Source of the DNA: Typha latifolia
Lineage: Eukaryota > Streptophyta > Magnoliopsida > Poales > Typhaceae
Direction: 5' to 3'
Length of the DNA: 64,000 bases
Assembly: GCA_019914945.1 (NCBI GenBank)
Contig: CM034111.1
Coordinates: forward strand, 7,006,001-7,070,000
Position numbers and translations under genes: made by a program
The notes under the pieces: model-generated
Seen by the model: only the letters and a program-made list of their open reading frames with translations
The model's database searches: none
What the model was told of the DNA's origin: nothing
In this document: one piece after another, positions 1-10,866 of the stretch
Numbering within the stretch: the stretch's first letter is position 1
How the letters are laid out: every line of letters begins with the position of its first letter

Positions 1-2435
1 AAATTTCAGCAACCCTTTTCGCTGAAAATGGGTGAGACAATGTTATGAAATGAGCATATTTGCTCAGTCTATCCACCAAAACCAACACCACCGATTGTCC
101 CCGAACCTCCGGCAGCCCCTCGATGAAGTCCATGGAGATATCCTCCCAAATACGCTCTGGTATAGGTAGTGGTTGTAGCAGCCCGCTAGGCTTGAGTGCC
201 TCCGATTTGACTCGTTGGCAGATTTGACATTCACGCACATACTTCTTCACGTCCGTCTTCATCGCTGTCCATGTAAAGTTTTGGGCCAGCCGCTTGTAGG
301 TACGTAATACCCCTTCATGCCCTGCTATAGGAGTATCATGGAAGTGTGCCATCAATAGTCTCCGTAGCTCTTCGTTCCGGGGTACCTTGATTCGCCCGCA
401 CTCTAGTACTAACCCATCGCGCTCCTCGTGCTCGGGGTGGCTTGAGGGGTTCTCTCTCAACTCCTCCATGAGTTGGACCAGCTCACTATCCTCTGCACTA
501 GCTCTCCACAGATCTGAGAAGAAAGGAAAGGTGGGCGTCGAGAAAGAAGCGAGCTCCCTTGCAACCCCTTCATTTGGAAGTTCAAGTAGCGGTTGGCTTC
601 CATCTAGCAGCACTCTCTTGTCTTTTCTCCAAAACGTCAATGTGAGGCTTGTAAAATCAAATGTCATGGGCCCCAAGCTTCGAAGCCATTGGGTCCCCAA
701 AACAATATCGGCACCTTGCAAGGCCAACGGATAAAGATCCAATGTGAAAGTTTGGCCTTGCACCTTCAATTCCGCACCTCCACAAATAGAATCCGCTCGC
801 AATGTGGTGCCATCTCCGATCGTCACATTGAACCCTTCCGTGGGTTCCGACTCGAGCCCAATCTTCCTAAGGAGCCTCTTCTCAATGAAGTTGTGGGTGG
901 ATCCGGTGTCAATCAAGATTCTCACTATGGTTTTCTTGACTACCCCGTTTACCCGCAAGGTTTTTGGCGCAGCTGTCCCGAATAGGCGTGGAGGGAGATT
1001 TCGGCTATCATGTCCTCCACGGGTTGCTCCTCGCCTTTCTTCTCCTTGATGTCCAGCCACATCTGCACCTTTAGCTGCAAACTCATCCTCCGCTTCCTCC
1101 AATCCATCGATTAGCATCACTGATCCCATCGGTTTAGCGCAGCGATGCCCGGGTACAAACTTCTCATCACAACGGAAGCATAGGCCCTTGGCTCTTCTTT
1201 CTTCTACTTGGGCTGGGGTGAGTGCTCGTCCCTGACCTCTAGGTGCATACTTCACATCTTGGGATGGCTTCAAGGGTGCTCGAGGAGGTACCACTGTTGC
1301 AGCAACCCTTGGTACTCCGATAGTATTTCCCGCCGCTATGTTTGGTTGAGCTTGATTGCGGCTTCCTTGGCTCATCCAACTCTGTTTCAAGTGTATCTTC
1401 ATGGCCCTATGTTTGTCTTCCATAAGCACCACATCTTCGAAGGCCTCCTTTAAGGTTCTAGGCCTTAAAGCCCTCACATCGGCTTGTATGTCACCCCGCA
1501 GCCCGGAGATGAAGGTGCTGCGAAGTTGCTGATCCGTCCATGGTGGATGACATCGGCTACTAATCCTCTCAAATTCTTCTTGGTATGACCCAACCGTGGT
1601 CTTTTGCTCCGTTTTTGAGAGGAGAGCATCAAAGTCTTCATATCCCGATGCTCCAAATCGCCGTGTGATATCGGCGCAAAATTCAGCCCAAGTTTCGATA
1701 GCCTCAGTGGCATTGGTTGCTCGAAACCAATGAAGCGCCGCATCCTCAAGGTGGAAGCTCGCAAGCGTCACCTTGTACTCTTCCGCCGTTCCTTGGTATG
1801 CAAAGAATTGCTCCGCCCTATACAACCAATCGATCGGGTCGCCACCTTTGAACTTGGGGAATTCGAGACGCACGACTTGTCCACGGATGCCATTGTCTCG
1901 TTCTGGATCATGTCCTTGTCTAACCGGGGGAGGATGCACCATGAAGGGTTGATGATCCCTCCTTCGGTTTTGATTAACTTGTTGTGGTTCCGGATCGTAT
2001 TGACCCGCCCACGGATCTTGATCTCCAAGGCGGTCTCCATAGTGGTTCACCCGTCGGATGGGTTCACCCGCAACTGGACCTGGTGTAACCATCCTTGCTT
2101 GCCTCTCGCCCATAGGGTGGTGGTAGCGGCGGCTCTTGTGGTTGCAAAGGCTGAACCGGTGGCGGTGGGTTCAAGGGGGTGGACTCGCGTCGTGGGGTCG
2201 ATGGTGCTTTCCCGTTCGCCTGTAGTTCCCGCATCATCTCCATCATCATCTGGTTGTTGATGGCCAATTGCTCTGAAATAGACCCCATCATGGCTTGAAC
2301 GCTAGGTTCTTCCGTATTCTGATTAGATCGGGCGGTTCCACGGGTGGAAGTCCTTGCAATCGTTTCTCCCTCCTCTATTGGGAGAATCTCTTCTTCATCA
2401 TCTCGCCGTGCAGCCATGGATCTGGTTGTCGTCAT
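1..2435 (-). pseudogene. Element A gag-protease-integrase remnant with RT/RNase H deleted
   Basis: Gag begins at the ATG ending at 2435 (residues MTTTRSMAARR), followed by a Pro-rich stretch; a frame change follows near 2064. The capsid-like part is at about 1950-1440, the zinc knuckle near 1150-1190 (CFRCDEKF then GHRC) and the protease near 895-930 with DTGSTHNF intact. After the protease tail the frame runs without a break, near 585-600, into the linker that normally precedes integrase (FSTPTFPFFSDL), then the HHCC zinc domain (about 365-200) and integrase core start (DRLSKYAHF, about 75-45). Thus about 1.5 kb of RT and RNase H is cleanly missing. Several frame changes disable gag. Confidence 0.8.
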
Positions 2436-2460
2436 TGGAAGCGCTTGTCCGAGGAAAGGT

Positions 2461-2516
2461 GGCTCTGATACCAGATTGATATGATCACACCTCTGGGGCT
2501 AAGGCTCTGATACCAG
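2461..2516 (-). promoter_or_regulatory. Two tandem primer-binding sites (initiator Met tRNA)
   Basis: The plus-strand string GGCTCTGATACCAG occurs at 2461-2474 and again at 2503-2516. On the minus strand this reads CTGGTATCAGAGCC, matching the 3' end of plant initiator Met tRNA, the usual primer for minus-strand DNA synthesis in chromoviruses. The copy nearer the LTR (2503-2516) is two bases from the LTR end, as expected for the working site. The second copy lies 42 bp farther into the leader and follows a short LTR-like start (TGATATGATC at 2478). Confidence 0.8.
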
Positions 2517-2518
2517 CT

Positions 2519-3404
2519 TGTTACGATCAGGCACGGAACTTTGAAATTAGATCCTGAAATATGTTGTTGTCGGATCGACGTGAGATTTCGATATGTTGTA
2601 GCCTCGTAAAAGAGCTTTCCAACAAATCTAGTTACAGGCGAATCGGAGTTAGGGATCTCGAGATATCGTTCGTTTAGTGGATGAACGTCAGGATGCTCTA
2701 TTTTGGATTCGTGGATGGAGGCACGAGATCCTAGGTAATGGTGGATGGTAGTGGACCGGCGTTAATGTGGTGGCACCGGTGAAAAGTGATGGTGGAACGG
2801 TTGTGGTTGATGGAAGGATTAGGGCAAGTGTTGGATAGATTGGACGAAGGGGGAGAAGAGGGCCACCCCTAAGGGACTAGGGTGATTAGCGGGACGAGGG
2901 AGGTTAGAAGCGGCGTCGCCGGGGATTGAGAGAACGGGAGCGAAGAAGACGAAGGAGGCAAGGCAAAACTCAATCTCAATAATCAATAAATGATTTTGGT
3001 TGCCCTACACATCCTTTTATAGGCTAACCAACAACTCACATTAACCCTAAAACATAATTTTCGCCGACCGTGTTCGAACTCGCCCGACCGCGTTCGAACG
3101 CACCGAATTAACTCTTCTGGATTTGCGAACGCGATGCAGGCGTTCGAACGCATGATCGAACGCGCCTGTCGGTATTTGCGAACGCGATGCAGGCGTTCAC
3201 AGTGCGTTCGAACGCATAGTACATTCTCTTCTCCACGTTCACAACCCCGTTCACAAACTGCGTTCGAACTCACTCCACCCGCGTTCGAACGCGACTTACA
3301 GAAAACTTATTTTAATGGAAATTAAACACTAAAACATGAAATAAAAATACTCCTAAAGTGAATCCATGCTCGAGACGACGTTGGTGAAGTCCGAATCATA
3401 TCAA
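2519..3404 (-). repeat. 5' LTR of element A
   Basis: On the minus strand the LTR begins TGATATGATTCGG at 3404 and ends GATCGTAACA at 2519, giving TG...CA ends and 886 bp. A TATA box reads CCTATAAAAGG at 3023-3013, with U3 at higher coordinates. U3 carries the GTTCGAAC cluster annotated separately. The TG...CA ends and the adjacent primer site fix the boundaries; the partner LTR is outside the window, so divergence cannot be measured. Confidence 0.75.
3066..3292 (-). promoter_or_regulatory. Cluster of GTTCGAAC palindromes in LTR U3
   Basis: Six perfect GTTCGAAC octamers occur at 3072, 3092, 3142, 3206, 3262 and 3283, most extended to GCGTTCGAACGC, together with half-sites such as GCGAACGCG and GGCGTTCAC. 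A 24-bp segment (3122-3145) is repeated 53 bp later (3175-3198). The cluster lies upstream of the TATA box at 3013-3023 in the direction of transcription, where an LTR enhancer would be. Related but weaker clusters occur in other LTRs at 10990, 24380, 47145 and 52365. A binding-site role is inferred from position and repetition only. Confidence 0.6.
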
Positions 3405-3414
3405 TTTAGGTTAA

Positions 3415-3556
3415 TCAGGTTCGGGTCATAAATAGGTCAACCCGCCTAACTTGATTATTAATTGGGTCGTGTTCGGGTTTATACCTCTAACCCGCTTGAC
3501 CCGTTTAACCCGTTTAAGTAAACGAGTCGGGCCAACCCGCCAACCCGCCACACACG
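3415..3556. repeat. Left subterminal repeats of the hAT element
   Basis: GT- and CCCG-rich strings (GGTTCGGGTC, AACCCGCC, GGGTCGTGTTCGGG, GACCCG, AACCCGTTTAA) mirror those at the right end (8366-8631). In hAT elements subterminal repeats bind the transposase. The terminal repeat expected to the left is missing. Confidence 0.7.
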
Positions 3557-5544
3557 CATATATACTCTAAATTTCTACTTTGACCCAAATACCCTAATAC
3601 CCTAAAACCCAAGTCACCCAAAGTCCAAACTTATTTCCTCAATCCTCACACCAGCCACTAGCGCCGTCTCCCCCTTCCCTTACCTCCTTCCCTTACCCAT
3701 GCCCGCAACCCACGTTGGCGTTGCCCCTTCTCCTCTCACTCTTCACACCGAGTAACATCGACACATCGTCTCCTCACTGCTGGCGCCCAAGCTTCTCACG
3801 CCCCCAGAGGACCGAGGTCCTCATGCCGTTGGGTCCTCACGCCGGATCTCCCCCTCACTCACACCGGAGCTTCTCGCGTCGGATCTCCCTCTTCACGCTT
3901 CACTCACGTCATCGATCCCTATCACTCACGCTTCTTCGCACCGCCCGAGCTCACCAATCCTCTTCACTCACGCCATCGACACCCGAGCTCCTCACGCTGC
4001 CGGACACCCGGATCGGTCTTCATACATTGAGGTTCTAATATATTTTAAACATGATATTTTTCAGATTTATTTTTAATTTTAAAAGGCAAAGTTTTATCTT
4101 TAATTCACCATGATCTAAACTTTTGGATGAAAGTTTGAATGTTTTTGCTATGTTCCTTTTAATTCGAGAAAAGCTCTCCTTTTTCCTGCTCTTCAGTAAT
4201 ATAATTACAAGCTTGCTATTCTCAACAAAATTCTTCAAAGCAGGACATCTTTCACCGCTACCATGACATTCATATGTTAGTCATTTATGGGAAGATCGGA
4301 TGCGATGGTGAGTGAATGTAGCTAAAATTATGACCTTCCTGATTCCTCCAAGAATATCTGCATTTCTTCTTGTAACTCCTTCCATTATTTTCTGCTTGTG
4401 TTGCTCGTTTCTTTTCACATGAAGCATGAAGGAAATTCTCTGGCCAAAAGTATAATTTTGTGAGGACACGCATTGTGCTCATCAAAAGCCCCCTCTTCTT
4501 CCTAGTGTTGCATGGGCTGGCAACTCCGCATTTCCTGCACAAGCAGTCTGAACTTGTACTGATGAGGAGGATATGAGTTGGTCGCCTTCCTCAGCTGTCA
4601 TGACAAAGCAACAGTCTGGGCCCCATTTAGCAGAAAAATGAAGCTGCACTCAACAACTGTGTAAAAATTTTATTACCTAATCTACCTCTAGCCCTTTACA
4701 TCAGGACCGTATCCTGCTTTGAACCTTTGCGGCTCAGTTGGCATGTTATTTAAATTTTATTACCTGATTTTCTTTTCAGAGAGAAGGACGGATTCCAGTG
4801 TTATAATAAAAATTTGCATAGTAGAAATGCAAGTTCAGAAAGATCTATTTCAGAATTCCAATTAATTAGCGATTTAGCACACTCATCCTAATCCTAGAAT
4901 AACAATAGACTATGTTATAATAAAGTATCTTTTTTATTATAACACTGTATTTTCCTGACCTATAATTATCCTCAACACCTCATTCACTTTGGAGTACAAT
5001 TGCATCTCATCAACAACATGGTGCTTGGCCATATAAATCTTTTTCTCCTGTCATATGGCATATGTTTGATTTTTTTTCTTATTCTAATTATTCACAATTA
5101 GGGTCAAGGTTACACTTCGGTGGAATGATTATCTATAGCAATACTTGCAGAGGTCCAATCTAGATTCTTGCAGAAATCAATACATTAGTGATGGATTATA
5201 TATGCTAGTGGCAGACATTAGATCAATGTCAAGATATTATTTCTCTTGCTTTCATTTTAATTATGGGTGTTTTTACTTAGATTTGTTTGTTAAGTATCTT
5301 ACTAATCTTATAGTGGCATCTTATCCATTAGCCTTTTTTATCAATTATATACAAACTTTTTAATTAGTTTGAAGTGTTTAATTACTGATTATTGTTTAGT
5401 TACTTATTTTACTGTATTATTTTTTTAATTTCTTGTTAGATCTATTTAGTCAAGTCCATCTCACTTGATTTTAGTTCAATTTAATTTAGTTTCATAGCTT
5501 TGGTTCAATGTTATGATATTATTTCTCTTGCTCCCATTTTAGTT
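3557..5544 (+). other. hAT 5' noncoding region, no gene recognised
   Basis: 3557-4030 is C-rich with a TATA-like CATATATAC at its start and looks like promoter plus leader; 4040-4260 and 4750-5540 are AT-rich and intron-like. ORFs here are short and have no recognisable domain. 4285-4690 is more balanced in composition and is listed separately as a possible captured fragment. Confidence 0.4.
4285..4690 (-). other. Unrecognised segment inside hAT, possible captured exon
   Basis: This stretch is less AT-rich than its surroundings. On the minus strand it has two overlapping open frames (85 aa from 4542, 62 aa from 4469); the longer is Cys/Lys-rich with a CRKCG start. hAT elements sometimes carry pieces of host genes, but I recognise no family, cannot fix splice sites, and it may be chance. 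A translated search of both strands would decide. Confidence 0.2.
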
Positions 5545-7824
5545 ATGGGTGATGATAGTGTGGAGATATTTCTTAAAGATGGAGAAAATATTTCTGAGAA
5601 GGTTCCTCCTCCCATAGTAGGTAGAGAGAATTCTAGTAGTAAAAGAAAAAGGAAACAAACATCTAGTGTTTGGGAAGTATTTACGGAGCTACCAAAACGA
5701 GAAGATGGGTTAAAGAGAGCCACATGTAAATTGTGTGGTGTTATATACATATCAGATAGTAAGTATGAGACTGGAAATATGAAACGCCATATATTGTATG
5801 CTCAAAATTGAAAACTAAAGATATAGGCCAATTATTTTTTGCCAAATCAGATGGATCAATGTCCTTACAAGTTTCTAAGTTTGATCAGAAGAAATACCAT
5901 GAATTGATGACAATGACAATTGTTAAGCATGAATTGCCTTTTCAATTTGTTGATTATGAAGGAGTTAGAATATTGCACAGTTACTTATGTGATGACGTCA
6001 AACATATTAGTAGAAATACAGCTAAGGCAGATGTTTCGAAAATGTACAGAGGAGAGAAGAATAAACTCAAAGATTGGTTATATTCTATTCCTGGAAGAAT
6101 CAGTTTAACATCTGACTTGTGGACCTCCATAACCACTGATGGTTATCTATGTCTCACAGCACACTTTGTTGATAACAATTGGGTATTGCAAAAAAAAATT
6201 ATAAATTTTTGTGCAATACCAACCCAACACACTGGAATAGCTTTGTTTGATAAGATTTACACATTGTTGACTGAATGGGGTATAGAGAAAAAGTTATTTT
6301 CTATAACACTTGATAATGCATTTGCAAATGATTTGTTTGTTGAGTTGTTGAGGAGCCAACTAATGTTAAATGATGCTTTATTATGTGATGGTGATTTCTT
6401 TCATGTTCGTTGTTGTGCTCATATTCTTAACTTAATAGTGCAAGAAGGTCTGAAAAAAATAGATGTATTCAAAATTAGAGAGAGCATCAAATATGTTAAG
6501 GGGTGGCAAGTCAGAAAACAGAGATTTGCTGAGTGTGTTAAACAAGTTTCTTTGAATAGCAGTAAAAGATTAAGACAAGATGTGCCTACAAGATGGAATT
6601 CAACTTACTTAATGCTTGATAGTGCTATTATATATCGTCGTGCATTTCTTCATTTACAATTGAGTGACTCAAATTACAAGTATTGTCCATCACAAGAAGA
6701 ATGTTGTAAAGCTGAAAAAATTTGCAAGTTTTTGAAGTTGTTTTATGATGTTATATCTCTATTTTCTAGATCTATATATCCTACAACAAATTTGTACTTT
6801 CCTAAGGTGGTTTTGATCCAATTGAATATAATGGAAGCCATGCGAAGCTCAGATAATTTTATTAGTCATATAGCCACATAGATGAATGTGAAGTTTGAAA
6901 AATATTGGAAACAATATAGTATTATTTTAGCGATAGCTATCATTCTAGATCCACGATTCAAAATACATTTTATGGAATTCTCATACAACAAACTCTATGG
7001 CTTTTCTTATGAGATGATAAAGATCTGCAAGAAGTTGTTTGCTCTTTTTGATCACTATGTTCAGAACACTTCTAAAGTTTCCAATGTGACATCTTCAGCT
7101 ACTTTATATAAAGTTTCAAATGATACTGAAGATAACAACTCTATGATGAAAGTAATTTAATACCATTAGTATGTTCTTATAATTATATATTTTTAATGTT
7201 CTTTATATATTTAGAATAATAATTCTTTTTTTATGTAGGAGTTTGATTCATTCGAGAGTTTTGAGTTTGTGAGTAAATCACAAAAGTCACAATTAGAAGT
7301 GTATCTTGAAGAGCCTCGAATTGATCGAAGTTCTAAATTGGATATTCTTAATTATTAATTATTGGAAATCCAATCAATTTTGATATCTAGATCTTTCTCT
7401 TATGGCATGTGATATATTAAGTATTCCTATCTCCACAGTTGCTTCTGAATCTGCTTTTAGTGTTGGTGGTAGAGTACTTGATCAATATAGAAGTGCTTTA
7501 AAGCCTGAAACTGTGGAAGCTTTAATTTGTACTCGAGATTAGTTTTTTCATATAGAGGTAAGTATATTATTATTTTCTTATGTAAATATTCAAAAAGTTT
7601 CGTCTACTAATTATTTTATCATATTATGATAGACAATTTGGTAGCATTGGAGCTAACGGAAGATATTACAAATTTGGACTTAATGGCTAATGCAAGTGAA
7701 GTTGTAAAATCTGGTGAATGCTCATTGACTAATGTAAGTGAAGTTTTGTATATATCTTATATTTTAGATGTTTACTTTTTGTTCTTTTTGGCAGGGTCGT
7801 GATATTTGGAGATGGAGAGCTTAA
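5545..7824 (+). pseudogene. hAT transposase with BED zinc finger, broken
   Basis: Start chosen at the ATG at 5545 (MGDDSVEIF). A BED finger (about residues 40-88; CKLCG then KRH) is cut by a one-base loss near 5800, where an H-x3-C ending would be expected. The RNase H-like transposase core follows (5808-6881: SDLW, a TLDNA motif, RCCAHILNLIV, RWNSTYLML), an in-frame TAG at 6879, then KFEKYW and LDPRFK. An intron (about 7160-7239) leads to the C-terminal dimerisation domain (7240-7558: [26 protein letters not shown]), with TGA and TAG stops that look like CGA and TGG decay. Two small exons (7633-7733, 7795-7824) end at TAA. The family cuts and reinserts the element with 8-bp duplications; this copy is inactive. 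Confidence 0.85.
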
Positions 7825-7921
7825 TAATAGTGTGTGCATATTTCAAACTATTTGTAATTTGTAATGGATTGTAAATTCTAAATTTTGTTCTAATTGTCAT
7901 GGGATTGTATGGACTTTGTTG

Positions 7922-8330
7922 GAACTTTGTTTTAAACTACATTGTATGGACTTCTGTTATGTTAAATTATTAGGATTGTAATTTTGATATTGTATAAGTT
8001 TTGAGTTTGAAATGTATTATTTTGTTTGTATGAATGTATGATACACTTTTTGAGAGTTAGAACTTTGTTCTAAACTCTATTGTATGGGTTTTATTATGAT
8101 GAATTATTAGGATTGTAATTTTAATATTGTATAAGTTTTGAGTTGGAAATGTATTATTTTATTTGTATAAATGTATGATACACTTTTTGAGAGTTGGAAC
8201 TTTGTTCTAAACTCTATTGTATGGGTTTTGTTATGATGAATTATTACGATTGTAATTTTGATGTTGCATGAGTTTTGAGTTAAAAATAGGTTATTTTATT
8301 TGTGTAATACACCATTTATATATAATAAAT
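7922..8330 (+). repeat. About 137-bp tandem repeat, three copies, 3' of transposase
   Basis: The string GAACTTTGTT(T/C)TAAACT recurs at 7922, 8060 and 8197, giving a 137-138 bp period. Each unit also holds ATTGTATGG, TTATTAGGATTGTAATTTT and TATAAGTTTTGAGTT. The third unit decays after about 8330. It lies between the transposase stop and the right subterminal repeats. Confidence 0.85.
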
Positions 8331-8365
8331 CAGTAAATATTAAATTTTATATAGGATTTATATTA

Positions 8366-8643
8366 AACGGGTTAGACGGGTAGTGTTAACTTGTCGGGTT
8401 AACACGACCCGTTTAAGTATATGGGTTAGACGGGTCATGTTAGCATGTCGTGTTAACCTGACCCGTTTATTAAATGGGTTAGGCGGGTCGTGTCGTGTTA
8501 CCCGTTTATTAATCGGGTTGTGTTCGTGTTTACCAAATACAACCCGTTTATTAATTGGGTCGTGTTTGTGTCAAGGTAATGTTGACCCGACCCAAATCTG
8601 TCCCGACCCGAACCTACTTAACCCGACCCGATTGCCACCCCTA
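8366..8643 (+). repeat. Right subterminal repeats and terminal repeat of hAT
   Basis: Repeated GGGTTAGACGGGT, GTCGTGTTAACCTGACCCG-like units and GACCCGACCCG run to the terminal repeat TTGCCACCCCTA at 8632-8643. This matches the widespread plant hAT end GGGGTGGCAA in inverse. The next bases (CTTGATCG) would be the target duplication. Confidence 0.8.
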
Positions 8644-8659
8644 CTTGATCGGGTATCTC

Positions 8660-10713
8660 TGTGCTCACTGCTTGATCCACCCCTACTCTCGCTCGCAATA
8701 GCAATACATGAAAATGGGATGAACCTGAGATCCCTCCAGCAACTCCAATCTATACGCAATAGGTCCCACTCGTTCCAATATGCGGAACGGTCCAAAATAC
8801 CAATGCGCTTTGGGATTGCGTAAAGGATGCAAGGTAACTCCCCGATATGGCTAAGCTCGCACAAATACAAGGTCCTCGGCCTCAAACTCCAACTCTCGAT
8901 GCCGACGATCATACACTTGTTTCATACAGTTCTGGGCTGTTGTCATGTGCTTCCGTAATCTCCATAGAACCACATCCCGATCTGCTAGCTCCATCTCTAT
9001 CTCCGTCCTCACTGTCTAGTAACTCTTCAATGACTGGTATTGGGCATCTATCCTTAACGATTCTGGCGTTCAACATGTGATAATCTAAGGAGAAATGCCA
9101 ACTGCCGTCCTTCTTTCTCACTAACAGAATTGCTGATGAATAGGAACTATGACTTGGTTGAATAATGCCCTGCTCCAACATCTCCGCAACCAGCCTCGAT
9201 ATTTCTTCCTTCTAGATGTGTGGACAGCGGTAGGGCCGTACATTTGCCGGTTCGGCCCCAGGTACATTTGTAGGCATGCCTAGCAGGTGGCAGCCCTCAT
9301 GGAGCCTCAAAAAGTCTAGAAAAGTCAGCTAATAAGCTATCCAAATCATGACGAGTACCTAAGTCAGAGACGACTAGCCTTTGTGGGAGCCTGCTGGAAG
9401 AAGTAGGTGACCTCGCCTATTTGTGGAGATCCAACCAACGACTATAAAGAGGGGCTCGTCTGCTTGCGAACTCCATTGAGTCGTACCACACGTCCAACTC
9501 TCTAAAATGTGAGTCTCATCTGTGAAAAATCAAATGTGACGGGACCGAGACTTTGTCACCACTGGGTGCCTAGCATAATGTCAGCTCCTCGAAGTGCTAG
9601 CGTGTACAAGTCCAAGGTGAAGCTGTCCCTACACTCATACCACCACTCCTCGACAAACACTGTCAGCTCTAAGGCGAGTACCATCACCAATGATCGTATC
9701 AAATCTAATAGTAGGCTCGGCCTCAAGTCCTATACTCCGTACCAATCTCTCGTACAAAAAGTTATGTGTGCTCTTCGTGTTAATGAGGATCTGTACACAT
9801 TGTTTTTAGATGAGCCCATCCACCCGTAGGGCCTTTGGGGTATGCATGCATCGAGATCTCGACCTACATATCCTCCTTCACTATCTCCTTAGGCTCCTCT
9901 TCGACTATCCTCCTCGGGCTCCTCTTCGACTATCTCCTCTGTGACATCTCCCTCAGCCTTTTTGTCATAGCCGTTGATCAACATGATACTATCCGTAGCC
10001 TTGGCGCATCGATGCCTCGGAGTGTAGTGCTCGTCACACCAACACGACCCGATTCGTCCTCATAACTCCTTTCAAAGCAGTATTCTTCTGTTCTATCCTT
10101 GTAGCAATTTCAAAAGCCTCCATCAAAGTTCGCGGTTGCATTGAATAGACATCGACTTTTATCTCTTTGCATAGCCCAGCCAAAAATGTGCTCTTCAATG
10201 CTTCTTGTGGCCTTCTTGGAAAACAATAGCCGCTAAGACACTTAAAGTCATCGTGATATGCTGCCATAGTAGTCTTTTGTGTCAATTTGGAGAGTGTAGC
10301 ACCATAATCTTCATATCCAACAGTTCCAAACCGTCAAGTTAATGCAAAGGTGAATGCTATCCAATTGTCGAACGGTTGGTGGGCATACATTGATTGCTAC
10401 CAATATAAAGCCACAACTTCCAAATGAAAGCTTGCATTAGATACCTTAGCTTCTTCCAGCGTGCCATGACATGACAAGTATTGTTCGGCATGAAAAATTC
10501 AATCAATCTGTGGAGGCTATAATCGCGTCCATTGTCCATTAAAGGATCCATCCTCACGGCTAGCGGATGAAGGATGTGAATCTCTAGTCCATGACGTCTC
10601 CTTTCCTCTTCCTCATGAGAAATCACATGTTCATCATCATATGGCCACGCTGCTCCCAGTTCGTCCCTGCCTTGATGGTGTTCATTTCTTCCTCCATCTA
10701 CACCATGGTTCAC
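8660..10713 (-). pseudogene. Element B gag-pol remnant, RT fused to integrase C-terminus
   Basis: Gag starts at the ATG ending 10713 and shifts frame; 10285-10034 holds a capsid segment (KLTQKTTMAAYHDDF). The zinc knuckle (10050-10005) has lost its first cysteine pair through a deletion. The protease site near 9760-9785 reads LINTKSTHNF, so the catalytic Asp is Asn and the Gly is Lys. RT begins at 9181 ([20 protein letters not shown], then YHMLNA) but stops after IEELLD at about 9016, where it joins sequence reading [20 protein letters not shown], the integrase C-terminal region, in another frame. A YFGPFRILERVG module follows at about 8790-8755. Multiple stops throughout. Confidence 0.75.
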
Positions 10714-10764
10714 TCCTAGTGGGGCCGGATAAGGTATCCGATCTAGGAGGGTTGGGTAGTAATG

Positions 10765-10831
10765 CGTCCATCTTCCCTAGGATCTAACCAATGTAGGCTA
10801 GGGGATGATAAGAAGTTAGGGCAAGAAGAGA

Positions 10832-10866
<35 letters not shown>

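Larger units (their letters stand above)
1..3404 (-). mobile_element. Ty3/gypsy element A, 5' LTR to integrase, truncated by window edge
   Basis: Read on the minus strand the order is LTR (3404-2519), two primer-binding sites, gag, zinc knuckle, protease, then integrase, running off base 1. The 3' LTR lies outside the window. RT and RNase H are missing, so this is an internally deleted, non-autonomous copy. Its LTR abuts the hAT element at 3405, whose left terminal repeat is absent, so A may have inserted into the hAT end. Lineage by eye is chromovirus-like (Met-tRNA primer site, style of the integrase); no tree was made. Confidence 0.85.
3405..8643 (+). mobile_element. hAT DNA transposon, autonomous type, degenerate
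   Basis: The right end is a classic plant hAT terminus ending TTGCCACCCCTA at 8632-8643, preceded by subterminal GGGTCGTGTT/GACCCG repeats (8366-8631). The same subterminal repeats occur in inverted sense at 3415-3556, but the left terminal inverted repeat itself is absent, apparently separated by element A. Between them lies an AT-rich body with a split transposase gene (5545-7824). Right of 8643 is gypsy B integrase sequence, so B was the target. No 8-bp duplication can be tested because the left end is missing. Confidence 0.85.

Noticed and set aside
3066..3292. CRISPR-like array of repeated GTTCGAAC units
   Set aside because: Spacing is irregular, spacers are not unique fixed-length units, and the context is an LTR in a plant genome.
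3715..4038. 107-residue open frame in the hAT 5' region
   Set aside because: Composition is C-rich leader, no motif and no splice link to the transposase could be supported.
5145..5363. 72-residue frame upstream of the transposase
   Set aside because: AT-rich, no similarity to the BED or hAT domains, probably intron.
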